A DNA stretch of 64,000 bases. Source: Candidatus Poribacteria bacterium. Lineage in GTDB: Bacteria > Poribacteria > WGA-4E > WGA-3G. The notes below the pieces were generated by a model. That model saw nothing but the letters and a program-made list of their open reading frames with translations, made no database searches and was not told the DNA's origin. The stretch covers positions 32,870 to 96,869 of the forward strand of contig VXMD01000004.1 in assembly GCA_009841255.1 (NCBI GenBank). Direction: 5' to 3'. Shown here piece after piece: positions 1 to 9,218 of the stretch (its first letter is position 1; each line of letters starts with the position of its first letter). The translations under genes were made by a program, and so were the position numbers.

Positions 1-355
1 CCCGACACGACAATGCCGGTTCAATGACTACCCTTGCACCAACAGAAAAGCCATCCACTGCAGCACCCGTCTCCGCGACTTCGCCGACGATTTCATGCCC
101 CAGCACAAAGGGCGTTGACGTGAACGGCGAAAAGTAGGGACTCCCTTTTGCGGTGATTGTCGCTAAATCGGAGCCACAGATACCACTCAGTCGAGTTCTA
201 ACCTTAACCCATTCAGGCGTTGGCAGTTGTGGCTCCGGGATATCAACAAGGCGCGTGCAAGAGAATGGAGACGTATAAAGACTTCGCCACCGTTTCCCAA
301 GATAGCGCATCGCCAGATAACGCGGGATGCTTTTGGTGTATTGAATGGCTTCCAC
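1..355 (-). CDS. Zinc-type medium-chain alcohol dehydrogenase, N-terminal part (cut by window edge)
   Basis: The visible 118 residues are the N-terminal GroES-like half of a medium-chain dehydrogenase/reductase. GICGSD holds the catalytic zinc cysteine, and the GHE motif inside LGHEIVGEV follows about 30 residues later. The Rossmann domain lies beyond the left edge, so the substrate cannot be judged. I chose a GTG start at 355; AGAGG lies about 12 nt upstream, and the reading MEAIQYTKSIPRYLAMRYLG runs straight into the family motifs. It begins 15 nt after the stop of the DUF262 gene, so the two are probably co-transcribed. An overlapping ORF in another frame (187-408) is a shadow. Confidence 0.85.
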   Translation of the reverse strand, partial: MEAIQYTKSIPRYLAMRYLGKRWRSLYTSPFSCTRLVDIPEPQLPTPEWVKVRTRLSGICGSDLATITAKGSPYFSPFTSTPFVLGHEIVGEVAETGAAVDGFSVGARVVIEPALSCR

Positions 356-370
356 AGTGCTATCTTGCCT

Positions 371-2197
371 CTATTGTGCTGAGGTATCTGGTGAATCTTC
401 TCCGTCACGGATTACCTTTTTGCCCATTGCTTTCTCAATTACTTTAAGCAGTGCCTCCTTTCGGGTATTGAAGAAACCCCAAAAATCATCCTCACGGAGA
501 AACTCGGCGGAGATAAGATGAGAAGTAAGTATCTTCTCTACTTTCGCATCGTCTATATTTGCCGCTTTCATTTTTGACAAATACTTTGAAGGAGCCTGTC
601 CACCTATGCTTTGATTTGTAGTTCGCGAGAGGACAGTTTTGTTGAAAATGCTCTCGGAATCGTTGGATTCAATACCGTTCCGTTTACACCAGTCGCTCGG
701 GAATATATGATGAAGGTCAATATTGCTATCAGACGACACTTTGTTCTCAATAGGGGATCCTGTGAGAAAATCAAGGCATCCGCTACGCATACACATTGCA
801 ATAGCACCTTTGTATACTGCGCTGTGGCGGGTTTGAACCTCAAGCAATTTATCCGATTGGAAAGTTGCTTCTCGAATCGTTGAAGGTGAATCGGTTTCTT
901 CTCTTAGCCAAGAGATTACTTCCGAAAAATCGTTAGCTATTTGAGCGACGACGGCACTAGCATACATCTCACCAAATACACCGCACCAGTACCAGCGAGA
1001 AATTTTTTGGTCTTTATTTACTTGTGTTTTGACTACTTTGATGAGCTCTTCTTTTCGTGACTCGTCTAACTGGTGAGATTCTTCTGATATGATAGCTTCC
1101 TGGGCTAAATTAACGTCGGCGAGAATTGCTGCAAGGGTAGTGAGTTGAGTTTGGTAGGGGACATCTTTCGCTCTAAATATCTTTTCCTTACGCAAGAACT
1201 CAACCGCTTTAATAAAACCATCTTCAGTTATATCTGCCCATTTTTTATAGTCCTCCGCTGTCAACTGTAATATAGATCGTCGTGTACAACTGGCGGTTGC
1301 TATCTTCGGATTTGCCTTGGTAGAAAGTAGGGTAAGGGTCCTCAGAAAATGGGTCCTATTAAGGTCGCCCAGAACTGGATACTTTTTCAAACGTTTGGAT
1401 CGTTTCTTCCAGTCCTCACGAAGTTGAAAGTTGTCTATAGCAAAGGCGACAGTAAGTAATTCAAATACCTTAAGTTCTACACCTCTGGTGTTTAACTTTT
1501 CAAATATTAAACAGACGGCCTTTCGCGGTGTGTCCTCGCGAAGACGAATAGTAGGCAGATTGTATTGTTTGAAGCATCCAATCACCTCACGATTGAAGGT
1601 ATTGAATAACTCACGTTTAGAAGAATCTCCTTGCCAATAATCTTTGTATTCGTCTCCCCAATCATCTGAATCAAAGATTTTGTTGACTGGAAATATGGAA
1701 TGTTCATATTCCATTTCGGTGGAATCGAGATCGATAATTTCTCCAGACGCTCTTCGGACTCTGCGATTGTCCCTACAAGAAAGCACTGCCTTTTCGCGAT
1801 CAATTTCGTCGCTAAGGCATTTTTCTATGTCAAAATAGTAATATCGAGTAACTCGTTCCTGCTTCTTGTTTAAAGTGTAAGCACCTCGTTTCGACTTTAG
1901 GGATTGAAATAAGGCTGTTAACCGTTGTTGGCCATCAAGGATGAGCGTATTAGAGGACTCTACAATGTTTGCCCGATTAACCCCTTCAACGAGTCTTGTA
2001 AGGGATTTTTTACCATCAACCGCAAGTGTCAGAACTGCTCCGATAGGGAAAGCTTGCGATACACTTGCCAAAAGACTTCGGATCCGGTAATCATCCCATA
2101 TCCAGTCTCTTTGAAAGTCAGGAAGTTGTATTCTTCCAGTTCCTATATCCGTGAGTATCTCGGAAAGCAAAGGTCTATCAATATTGAAGGTACTCAT
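371..2197 (-). CDS. DUF262 / HNH (DUF1524) protein, GmrSD-like nuclease family
   Basis: The N-terminal half is a ParB-like DUF262 domain with DFQRDWIWDD near residue 30 and the NTP-binding signature DGQQRL near residue 90. The C-terminal third carries an HNH motif in DLHHIFPSDWC near residue 530. This domain order is that of GmrSD, BrxU and SspE, nucleotide-dependent nucleases that restrict phage with modified DNA. Defence is an inference here, as no modification genes are nearby. I use ATG at 2197, which has AAAGGA 9 nt upstream, rather than TTG at 2206. It sits 50 nt downstream of a Uma2 gene, another nuclease-fold family. Confidence 0.85.
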   Translation of the reverse strand: MSTFNIDRPLLSEILTDIGTGRIQLPDFQRDWIWDDYRIRSLLASVSQAFPIGAVLTLAVDGKKSLTRLVEGVNRANIVESSNTLILDGQQRLTALFQSLKSKRGAYTLNKKQERVTRYYYFDIEKCLSDEIDREKAVLSCRDNRRVRRASGEIIDLDSTEMEYEHSIFPVNKIFDSDDWGDEYKDYWQGDSSKRELFNTFNREVIGCFKQYNLPTIRLREDTPRKAVCLIFEKLNTRGVELKVFELLTVAFAIDNFQLREDWKKRSKRLKKYPVLGDLNRTHFLRTLTLLSTKANPKIATASCTRRSILQLTAEDYKKWADITEDGFIKAVEFLRKEKIFRAKDVPYQTQLTTLAAILADVNLAQEAIISEESHQLDESRKEELIKVVKTQVNKDQKISRWYWCGVFGEMYASAVVAQIANDFSEVISWLREETDSPSTIREATFQSDKLLEVQTRHSAVYKGAIAMCMRSGCLDFLTGSPIENKVSSDSNIDLHHIFPSDWCKRNGIESNDSESIFNKTVLSRTTNQSIGGQAPSKYLSKMKAANIDDAKVEKILTSHLISAEFLREDDFWGFFNTRKEALLKVIEKAMGKKVIRDGEDSPDTSAQ

Positions 2198-2247
2198 CTC
2201 TATCAATCCTTTCTCCGAAAATTGATGCCCTAATATTTGAAGGTTTC

Positions 2248-2832
2248 TTAAGGATCGCTATCAAATTTGACGCGTCTGTAGATGTGACGCAACGGTAGTT
2301 CACATCCGATAGACACAAGCAGCACGGCATCTTCAAGTCTCTGAAATTCTGTTGCTGTCCACTCAGGTTCCTGGCGACAATACTGCACCACCGCTGCGCT
2401 GTCCTGTGAAATCAGAATGTATTCCTGCAAAGTGTCAATCTGGCGATAGTGCGCGAATTTCTCGTCTCTGTCATACATTTCAGTGGAGGCTGAAAGGACT
2501 TCTACGATAAGCGTCGGATTGAGGAGCGTGTCAAAGACATTGTCCTCGGCCTGGGGTTCCCCACGAACAACGACAATATCTGGGTAAAAGTAAGATTCTG
2601 TTTGGGGAACTTTCACACGCAGATCACCCGTAGAGGCAACTTCACATTCCGAATCCAGCAATTGGTTGCTCAGATAGATGACTGTATCTAACGTGATGAA
2701 ATTGTGTGCGAAACTGGCACCCGCCATCGCTATTATCTCTCCGTTCACATATTCGCTTTTTGTTATCGCCTTCCGTTCCAATTCGAGGTATGTTTCAGGA
2801 GTTAAGTGAGTTGGTGCTGCTGTCGTTGCCAT
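2248..2832 (-). CDS. Uma2 family (DUF820) putative endonuclease
   Basis: A protein of 194 residues with the Uma2/DUF820 restriction-endonuclease fold. It shows EYVNGEII near the start, then YPDIVVV, LIVEVLS and the lysine-bearing KFAHYR helix, matching the PD-(D/E)xK arrangement. The family is multicopy in cyanobacteria, Planctomycetes and Poribacteria, and its biological role is unsettled. Start ATG 2832 has AGGAGG 8 nt upstream; the longer reading to 2910 has no such site. It lies 78 nt after the sulfurylase gene on the same strand. Confidence 0.88.
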   Translation of the reverse strand: MATTAAPTHLTPETYLELERKAITKSEYVNGEIIAMAGASFAHNFITLDTVIYLSNQLLDSECEVASTGDLRVKVPQTESYFYPDIVVVRGEPQAEDNVFDTLLNPTLIVEVLSASTEMYDRDEKFAHYRQIDTLQEYILISQDSAAVVQYCRQEPEWTATEFQRLEDAVLLVSIGCELPLRHIYRRVKFDSDP

Positions 2833-2910
2833 CTGACTGCCTCCTTTGCTGGTGTTTTCACCTGAACGAAAGGCGGGACGATAGAGAACGCCCGCCTTCA
2901 GATAAATCAC

Positions 2911-4107
2911 TTACGCATTTGCCTCGCTCTGGTAATACGCTGTCAAAATCTCCGCAACTTCGGGTCGTGAAATTTCGGGGGGGAGGGGTTCGCCAGCGGC
3001 GAGCATCTCACGCAATTTTGTCCCAGAGATCTCGAAATAATCGTCTGCATCGTGCGGGTAGTCGCTCATCATGATGATTGCATTGCGCTTTTTGCTCCAG
3101 ACGGTGAAATCACCCCGGAAGATACCGATCTCTAAAGCATCTTCAGGGATTGTGTCGAAAATCTCCTGTGCATCGAATGCGCCGTAGTAGTCGCCTGCGC
3201 CTGCGTGATCGCGTCCGACGATGAAGTGCGACGCACCGCAATTCTGACGGAAGACAGCATGGAGGAGTGCCTCTCTCGGTCCAGCATAGAGCATATCGAA
3301 CCCGTAACCCGTGATAGAGACGGTATTTTCGGGGAAATAGTGTTCCACCATCGCACGGATGCAAGCATCACGAACAGCAGCGGGAATGTCCCCAGGCTTT
3401 AGCTTACCGAGCAGCATGTGAATCAGGATACCATCTGCATTGACTGCCTCTTGTGCGATTTTGCAGAGTCCCTCATGGGCACGGTGCATCGGATTCCGGG
3501 TCTGGAAAGCGACGACGGTGTCCCATCCGCGCGCAGCGATGTCTTCACGAATCTCGACGGCTGTGCGGAAGGTGTCCGGGAAATCTTCTCGGAAATAGGA
3601 GTAGTTCAATACCTCGATCGAACCTGAAAGGACAGTGTCTCCGACATTTGCAAAAGCCGGGACACCCGGGTGCTCAGGGTCAGCCGTTCCAAAGGTCTTT
3701 TCAATGAGAAGTTGTTTCTGTTCTGTTGAGAGTGTCTCGATTGCCGAAACCTTCATAACAGCAATCGGCGGATTGCCTTCGACGTTCGGATCGCGTAGCG
3801 CAATTCTATCGGCGTTCTTTACGGCATCCGTAAGCTGCGCCGATGGAACGATGTTCATCACGGGGACGGGCCAGAAGAGTCCATTCGACAGTTTCATATC
3901 CGTTGCGACGCTTGTTGCTTCAGCGATGTTCATATATCCCGTGAGCGGTGTAAAGTACCCTGACGCTAGCATAACGGCTGATGCAGCGGCACCTGATGAA
4001 ACAAGGATGGACGGAAGTTGTTCCGCTTCTTTGGTGAGTTCGGCACGTTGTGCATCATCCGAAACGTAAAGCGGTTTTAAGGTTTCGGCTCCATGTGGTT
4101 TAATCAT
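2911..4107 (-). CDS. sat: Sulfate adenylyltransferase (ATP sulfurylase)
   Basis: Single-chain ATP sulfurylase of 398 residues, converting sulfate and ATP to adenylyl sulfate and pyrophosphate, or the reverse in sulfur oxidation. QTRNPMHRAHE and GRDHAGAGDYYG are the two nucleotide-binding signatures, both intact. Start ATG 4107 lies downstream of AAGGAGATATAAG; the longer frame to 4224 runs through a dispersed hairpin repeat and is rejected. No APS kinase, APS reductase or sulfate transporter is in the window, so the direction of the reaction cannot be inferred from context. Confidence 0.93.
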   Translation of the reverse strand: MIKPHGAETLKPLYVSDDAQRAELTKEAEQLPSILVSSGAAASAVMLASGYFTPLTGYMNIAEATSVATDMKLSNGLFWPVPVMNIVPSAQLTDAVKNADRIALRDPNVEGNPPIAVMKVSAIETLSTEQKQLLIEKTFGTADPEHPGVPAFANVGDTVLSGSIEVLNYSYFREDFPDTFRTAVEIREDIAARGWDTVVAFQTRNPMHRAHEGLCKIAQEAVNADGILIHMLLGKLKPGDIPAAVRDACIRAMVEHYFPENTVSITGYGFDMLYAGPREALLHAVFRQNCGASHFIVGRDHAGAGDYYGAFDAQEIFDTIPEDALEIGIFRGDFTVWSKKRNAIIMMSDYPHDADDYFEISGTKLREMLAAGEPLPPEISRPEVAEILTAYYQSEANA

Positions 4108-4141
4108 TTTTTTCTTATATCTCCTTTTCAAAAAAACGATT

Positions 4142-4166
4142 GTAGGGGCAGGTCTTGTGCCTGCCC
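4142..4166 (+). repeat. GTAG-headed hairpin repeat, class D, copy 1
   Basis: GTAG followed by GGGCAGG, seven loop bases and CCTGCCC, giving a 7-bp stem. A copy identical over the whole unit and several flanking bases lies at 45873-45897. Here it sits between the stop of the GT-C-like gene and the start of sat, where it would form a hairpin in the transcript. Confidence 0.8.
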
Positions 4167-4178
4167 ACATATTCTGCG

Positions 4179-6281
4179 TTATTTTTGTTGTATTTGTTCG
4201 ACTGTACAGCCGTTCCAAATCCAAAAATGATTTTTGTTGTTCCAGTCATCTTCGTGACGCACTCGGTCTTTAGGCGTAAAAATGACTTGGGTGAGGTGGC
4301 CCGCTGTGACTTCTACTGTATAGGTGTGTTGAAGCACTTCATCGTCTTCTGATATTGTCCGGTCCTTAAGGACTTGCGTTCCGTTTGCGAATAGATTGAG
4401 GGTATGCGTTGCATCTCCTCTGCCCGCAAAGGTGTTGGTTACGCGGTAGTTTCCATTGGGCAGGTCGAGTTTAAAGGCGGCATCTCTCTGAGCCCAAAGG
4501 CCATCCCGCGCGAGTGCTGTCATACTTCTGTTGCCTCGATAGCCTTCGTGCGGTGAACGTGTCTGCCATCCGAATTTACCGCTCTCATATTCTGTATTCG
4601 GTCCAATCGCATGGTGGTCTAAGGCGGTTAGACTGCCGTTGGGTTGCATGTCGAAACGAATTATCAAATTCCCTTCTTCCGTCTTATTCCACAATTCAAG
4701 TATGGGTCCATCTGCTCGCTTTTTCCGATAAAGTTGGAGATGTTTGGTCTCGTGGATGATCTCGTGATCGGCGGTATACGCTCGAAATTCAGGCGTATCA
4801 GGCGGATACCACGCCACCACATAATCTACGGGTGCTTTGTGGTACCACAGATCGAGATAATCGCCAGGAGCGTTCTCATCGTTGCGGTTTACCGGGAAGT
4901 AATTGAAAGCGGCTTCGTAGTTTGACAAATGTGCCACATCCTCTGCGTATACTCCATAGAGTGCCATGTGATGGACAAACGGTGTGACGTATTCAATCTT
5001 TCCTAATGCATCAGACTTGTGCCAATCCTCACTTCGAATCTGGTACGTCGTATGCGGTTCGATGAGATGTGTGCCCGATACCAATTCCGCAATCTCTGGC
5101 GCGATCCGTGCGTGGTCATACGCCGTCCTGCCAAAGTGGAGTAAGCTAAAAAAGACAAGGCACCCTGCGACAGCGGAACGCGGGAATTTATTCATATTCG
5201 GAATGAGTGCGGCTGCTAACATCGGTAGAATATAGAGGTGAATCCTATCGTTAATCCATCCCCCGGGGCCGTAGCTCCACGGTGCCCTAACGAACATATA
5301 AGTGAACAGGAACGCAATTAGCAGAAAAGCATCCGTCCCTTTCACCCACTCCTTCCGGTGGATCCGATAACCGATGGAGAGGATAACGGCTATTCCTAAC
5401 ACAGTGAGGAGAAAATAATTGGCGGTAACATGCCAGTCGTCAAAGTAGACGATCGATTTAACACCCCAAAAATATTCCCAAACCCATTCCAGACCGCGAT
5501 GGTTGCCTTGTTGATGCTGTTTTGTACTCTGTAGGTAATAGTCTACCAGCACGAAGTACATCGGCACCATGTAGAGGAAGAAACGAAAGACGGGTTTCAG
5601 ACTGAAAACAAACGTTTGCCACACTGCTGAAAATCTTTCACCACGCATTCGCCACGTGTCAGTTATCGCCGGGGCACCCCACAAACAACCGCCTGCGATA
5701 GAGATAGCTAAGACGACGAGACCATAAGAGGCGATGTGCGACAGATAGGTAAGCAGTAGCAACACGTAAAGCCAAGCCAAATGTCTTATCTGCATGTCGT
5801 CTTTGTGTTTCCACCAGAACCCTAAACTGAAGAAGAAGAACGATATGCTCAGTTGGAAATTGTAAAATCCCATATAGAGAAGGTAGTTGTAAGTGAAGGG
5901 AAAACCAAGCCAGGCATACACAGGGGGTTTCCCTTTCTCATCTTTATGGACGGCGCTAAAGAAGTAGAGGAAAGCGATCGGGACGGTGCCTATCGCGAGT
6001 GTAAGAAATACCTTCTCGGCAATGACGGGTGGGAACACGTAGAGGAATGCTAACAAAAAAATATGTGACAGCCAGTTCGGGAAGATCGTTATATTCAGTT
6101 CCCATGCGTTCCGCATCTGATAGTTTTCGTGTTTCCCATATTCTTTTAGCACCAAACCGTTGTAGACGTGGCTCGCACCGTCTTGAGAGGGGAAGTATGC
6201 AAATATCCAGAGTGGGAGAATGTGGAGTAACAACAGCACCACAAATAGATGTTTCCACGACAAATTTCTCCAATTAAACAT
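4179..6281 (-). CDS. Large polytopic membrane protein, GT-C glycosyltransferase-like, with C-terminal beta domain
   Basis: A protein of 700 residues. An N-terminal membrane segment is followed by FPSQDGASHVYNG, resembling the first-loop acidic motif of GT-C (PMT/ArnT type) glycosyltransferases, then about ten hydrophobic helices to near residue 400. The last 200 residues are soluble and beta-rich; LDLPNGNYRVTNTFAGRG resembles galactose-binding or rhamnogalacturonan-lyase-type carbohydrate domains. Transfer of a lipid-linked sugar at the outer face of the membrane is an inference. Start ATG 6281 has GGAGGG 6 nt upstream. It lies 30 nt after nth. Confidence 0.6.
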   Translation of the reverse strand: MFNWRNLSWKHLFVVLLLLHILPLWIFAYFPSQDGASHVYNGLVLKEYGKHENYQMRNAWELNITIFPNWLSHIFLLAFLYVFPPVIAEKVFLTLAIGTVPIAFLYFFSAVHKDEKGKPPVYAWLGFPFTYNYLLYMGFYNFQLSISFFFFSLGFWWKHKDDMQIRHLAWLYVLLLLTYLSHIASYGLVVLAISIAGGCLWGAPAITDTWRMRGERFSAVWQTFVFSLKPVFRFFLYMVPMYFVLVDYYLQSTKQHQQGNHRGLEWVWEYFWGVKSIVYFDDWHVTANYFLLTVLGIAVILSIGYRIHRKEWVKGTDAFLLIAFLFTYMFVRAPWSYGPGGWINDRIHLYILPMLAAALIPNMNKFPRSAVAGCLVFFSLLHFGRTAYDHARIAPEIAELVSGTHLIEPHTTYQIRSEDWHKSDALGKIEYVTPFVHHMALYGVYAEDVAHLSNYEAAFNYFPVNRNDENAPGDYLDLWYHKAPVDYVVAWYPPDTPEFRAYTADHEIIHETKHLQLYRKKRADGPILELWNKTEEGNLIIRFDMQPNGSLTALDHHAIGPNTEYESGKFGWQTRSPHEGYRGNRSMTALARDGLWAQRDAAFKLDLPNGNYRVTNTFAGRGDATHTLNLFANGTQVLKDRTISEDDEVLQHTYTVEVTAGHLTQVIFTPKDRVRHEDDWNNKNHFWIWNGCTVEQIQQK

Positions 6282-6311
6282 TATGTTCCCTCCGATACAG
6301 GGAAGTGCTGC

Positions 6312-6980
6312 CTAAGTGTGTACGTTCTCTCTAAAGTAAAGGCAGTGCTCCGTCAACGGACACCGTTCACATAACGGTTTTCGGGCGTCACAGATTTTTC
6401 TGCCGAAATAGATTAGGTTTATATGAAACGGATACGCCTTATTCTTCGGTACAATCGGTGGTAGCAGTTGATGTGCCTTCTCCGCACTACAATTCGGTGG
6501 AATCAGTCCGAGGCGTTTGGAAATTCGCAGAATATGTGTGTCAACTGGGAAGACCTCTCGACCACACGCGAAGGAGAGCGTAACGGATGCGGTTTTGATA
6601 CCGATGCCTTTGTGTTGACACAGGAATGCTAAGGCTTCCTCTGTTTCCATACCGTGCATGAACGCCAGTGAGAGTTCCCCATGTTCGGCTTTGAGCCAGG
6701 TCAAGAAGTTTTTGATAGTCTGGCTTTTCTGTTCTCCGAGTCCAACGATCCGTATCGCCGCCTCTATCGCTTTGGCATCGGCGTGTAGCGCATCCTCCCA
6801 CGTTGGGAACCGATCTTTCAGCACGGCATATCCCTTATCACGGCTAACATCTGTCGTATTTTGTGACAGGATCGTTAGGATTAGGCATTCTAATACGTCT
6901 CCTGCACCTTCACGCGTCGGTACACCGAATAAATTTTCCAGGGCTTCTGATATAATTTCCGCTTTCTGCTGTAATTCCAC
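6312..6980 (-). CDS. nth: Endonuclease III, base-excision DNA glycosylase/AP lyase
   Basis: A protein of 222 residues of the HhH-GPD superfamily, removing oxidised pyrimidines and nicking abasic sites. The helix-hairpin-helix HKGIGIKTA holds the catalytic lysine, and FPVDTHILRISKRLG holds the catalytic aspartate. The C-terminal [4Fe-4S] ligand pattern C-x6-C-x2-C-x5-C is present in CDARKPLCERCPLTEHC. The start is GTG at 6980 with GGAAG upstream. It is the first gene after a 308-nt repeat-filled gap. Confidence 0.93.
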   Translation of the reverse strand: MELQQKAEIISEALENLFGVPTREGAGDVLECLILTILSQNTTDVSRDKGYAVLKDRFPTWEDALHADAKAIEAAIRIVGLGEQKSQTIKNFLTWLKAEHGELSLAFMHGMETEEALAFLCQHKGIGIKTASVTLSFACGREVFPVDTHILRISKRLGLIPPNCSAEKAHQLLPPIVPKNKAYPFHINLIYFGRKICDARKPLCERCPLTEHCLYFRENVHT

Positions 6981-7079
6981 TCGTTTCTTCCAAGAAATTG
7001 TGTTTTTAACATTATATCACAAACACAAAAAATAGCAACGCCATTTTACAAATGGTTAGGGGCATTTAGTCCTTCCCTT

Positions 7080-7260
7080 GTAGATGCTACGATTCCCGAC
7101 TCCTCCTATCTTCTGTAGGAGCGAGTTTACTCGCGATTCTTCCCTATCTTCTGTAGGAGCGAGTTTACTCGCGATTCTCTCCTATCTTCTGTAGGAGCGA
7201 GTTTTACTCGCGATTCTTCCCTATCCTATCTTCTGTAGGAGCGAGTTTTACTCGCGATCT
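7080..7260 (+). repeat. Cluster of GTAG-headed hairpin repeats, class A (four copies)
   Basis: This array fills most of the 308-nt gap between nth and the next gene. Four copies of TTCTGTAGGAGCGAG plus TTTA or TTTTA plus CTCGC have GTAG at 7115, 7153, 7191 and 7235, spaced 38, 38 and 44 nt. Each forms a GCGAG/CTCGC stem. A degenerate related unit ending GATTCCCGAC lies at 7080-7106. A fifth copy is at 38839. GTAG plus a palindrome is the layout of REP elements. The rest of 6981-7288 holds no gene that I can see. Confidence 0.85.
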
Positions 7261-7288
7261 CCCGTTCTTATCTGACCGCCAACAGCCA

Positions 7289-9175
7289 CTAAAAAAGGAA
7301 CCGATACATCGGTTTATCAAGTATAACAGCGAGGAGACTCCAGAACGAACCAATTATGAACTCACCCAGCACAATGCCGAGAAAAAACGGAACCGCTTTC
7401 CGATGCAAGCGAATGCCACCGTATTTCAGCACAAGCCATTTCAGCAACCATCCGACGAAAATGGAACCTACCATCGGATTGATCGCCCAACTTCCAGAGA
7501 TAGCATAACCGACAGGGTGTAAATTCCACCAGATGAATCGCATCCGCATCGCGGCGAGGAGGAGCGTCAGGACGAATCCGAACGATGCGAAACCGATCGC
7601 AGGGATGTCCGGCGGTGCGGCGTAGGTGAGCCATGTCTCTAACCGATTAAAGGATTCTCTGCCAAAACTTGAAAAACCGCCCTCCGAGTAATACATGGAC
7701 AGATATGCCCAGAATGATCCGAGCGCGCCCAGAGCAGAAGCCAGCATCATGAGCAGCGAAAACCGTCGCAGTGGAATATTGGCACCCTCCGCCAATTTAA
7801 AGCCCTCAAGCTGATGCGGCATGGCGTGTGAGCGGTGGGCGCGGTTCAGGCAATAGAGATAGGCGAACCCCGTTAGATTCACGGCTCCCAACCGACGAAT
7901 CCCCATCAAGCGTGGCAACATTTCATCGGGTCCAATGAAGTGCAAGTCGTGTACGGGTGAACCGAGTTCGGCACGCAAACGTGTGATCGCCATTGCGATT
8001 GCGAACCAGATGGCGAAGTAGACGATGATGATCCAAAAACTCATACCCATCTTGAGGCAGAATCCGACGATAAACGCCGCTGCACCGAGAAGCCCGATAA
8101 CAATCAGGCGATATGAAATCGGTTCCTCTGCTTTTGGAGAAACGAGCTGTCGGACAACTCCCGCCAGATAGCGGCGACTCATCCAGATCGCCACGACACA
8201 CAGTCCCAGATATGCACCGTGGGATTGTTCGGCTTCGTAGGGAAAACGCGGCAAGCCCCGCCACCCAGCAATGACGCCTAACAGCCGTTCTGCGCGCCAG
8301 ATTAACCAGAATGCCCAACAGGAGAAGGAGAGATCCAGCGGTATAAAGAACGACAGTCCTACACCGAATGGGAAGACACCCAGCGGACTCCAACCGATAC
8401 CGTTCCACGGACGTTCCGTAAAAATCTTTCGCAGGTCATATAATTTCCCGCCGAGACTCGGAACGACAGGAAACAGGAAGTTTAATCCGTTGATGATGTC
8501 GATGGAGACACCGATCGAGAGACCGAGCCACATCCACGGTGAACGAAAGAAATTACGGGTGCGTGTTGTCATCTCAAAGGGCAATTGGATGATGGGATAA
8601 CTGAGTCGCTCTGATTCGACCCACTGCTTCCGAAAGATTAGACTGAGACAGAGCATGACCAGATGGATAGCCACGAGAAGGAGCGTCCACCACAGGATCG
8701 CCGGTAGCCAGGCGGTTAAGTAGCGCGATTCATAGATACTTGCGAACCCGTTATAATAGCCATCAAGCACGCGTTTATCGCTGACAGCCAACCATTGTGG
8801 GATGTGCAGATGGAACAGGTTGGTCCAGTCGTTTTCCGGGGTTGCGAACCAGTGCGCATGCCCGATAATCGGCATGAGGACGAGAAATCGATCTACGCCT
8901 GCAAGCCCTGCCCCGACTGAGATACAGGTATAAATGACGAGCAATTCGGCGCGATTGAGCACGAGCGCGTGATGCAAGCGGCGCAGAAGGAGTCCGATGC
9001 CCAGGAGGATTAAAATAGTGATAACGGCGTTGTAGAAAAGCGAGACCTGCGTCGGACTGCCACCGCCACGGATAATAGAGGCGGACACCCACCAACAATT
9101 GGCAGGTACTAACACGCAGACGAGGAAAATAGTGAATGGCCGAATTCTGAGATCTTTGGTCGGAACAGTGTTCAC
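7289..9175 (-). CDS. Polytopic membrane protein, DUF6785/OPT-like family
   Basis: A protein of 628 residues with about 14 hydrophobic segments. It resembles the DUF6785 proteins found mostly in Planctomycetes, Poribacteria and related phyla, which look distantly like oligopeptide transporters. Visible landmarks are the N-terminal PANCWWVSASIIRGGGSPTQ loop, the RKQWVESERLSYPIIQLP loop and a C-terminal SWAINPMVGSIFVGWLLKW segment. Transport is inferred only from topology. The start is GTG 9175, which sits almost directly on its GAGG site; an in-frame stop just upstream excludes a longer form. No partner gene indicates a substrate. Confidence 0.65.
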   Translation of the reverse strand: MNTVPTKDLRIRPFTIFLVCVLVPANCWWVSASIIRGGGSPTQVSLFYNAVITILILLGIGLLLRRLHHALVLNRAELLVIYTCISVGAGLAGVDRFLVLMPIIGHAHWFATPENDWTNLFHLHIPQWLAVSDKRVLDGYYNGFASIYESRYLTAWLPAILWWTLLLVAIHLVMLCLSLIFRKQWVESERLSYPIIQLPFEMTTRTRNFFRSPWMWLGLSIGVSIDIINGLNFLFPVVPSLGGKLYDLRKIFTERPWNGIGWSPLGVFPFGVGLSFFIPLDLSFSCWAFWLIWRAERLLGVIAGWRGLPRFPYEAEQSHGAYLGLCVVAIWMSRRYLAGVVRQLVSPKAEEPISYRLIVIGLLGAAAFIVGFCLKMGMSFWIIIVYFAIWFAIAMAITRLRAELGSPVHDLHFIGPDEMLPRLMGIRRLGAVNLTGFAYLYCLNRAHRSHAMPHQLEGFKLAEGANIPLRRFSLLMMLASALGALGSFWAYLSMYYSEGGFSSFGRESFNRLETWLTYAAPPDIPAIGFASFGFVLTLLLAAMRMRFIWWNLHPVGYAISGSWAINPMVGSIFVGWLLKWLVLKYGGIRLHRKAVPFFLGIVLGEFIIGSFWSLLAVILDKPMYRFLF

Positions 9176-9218
9176 CCTCTTTCAAGAAATAACTTTAATA
9201 TTCTACATCATTTTTCCT

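Noticed and set aside
7104..7260. Regularly spaced repeats that could suggest a CRISPR array
   Set aside because: The units are nearly contiguous, intervening bases are themselves repeated (CCTATCTTCT), spacing is uneven and the same unit occurs singly at 38839. No cas genes are present.
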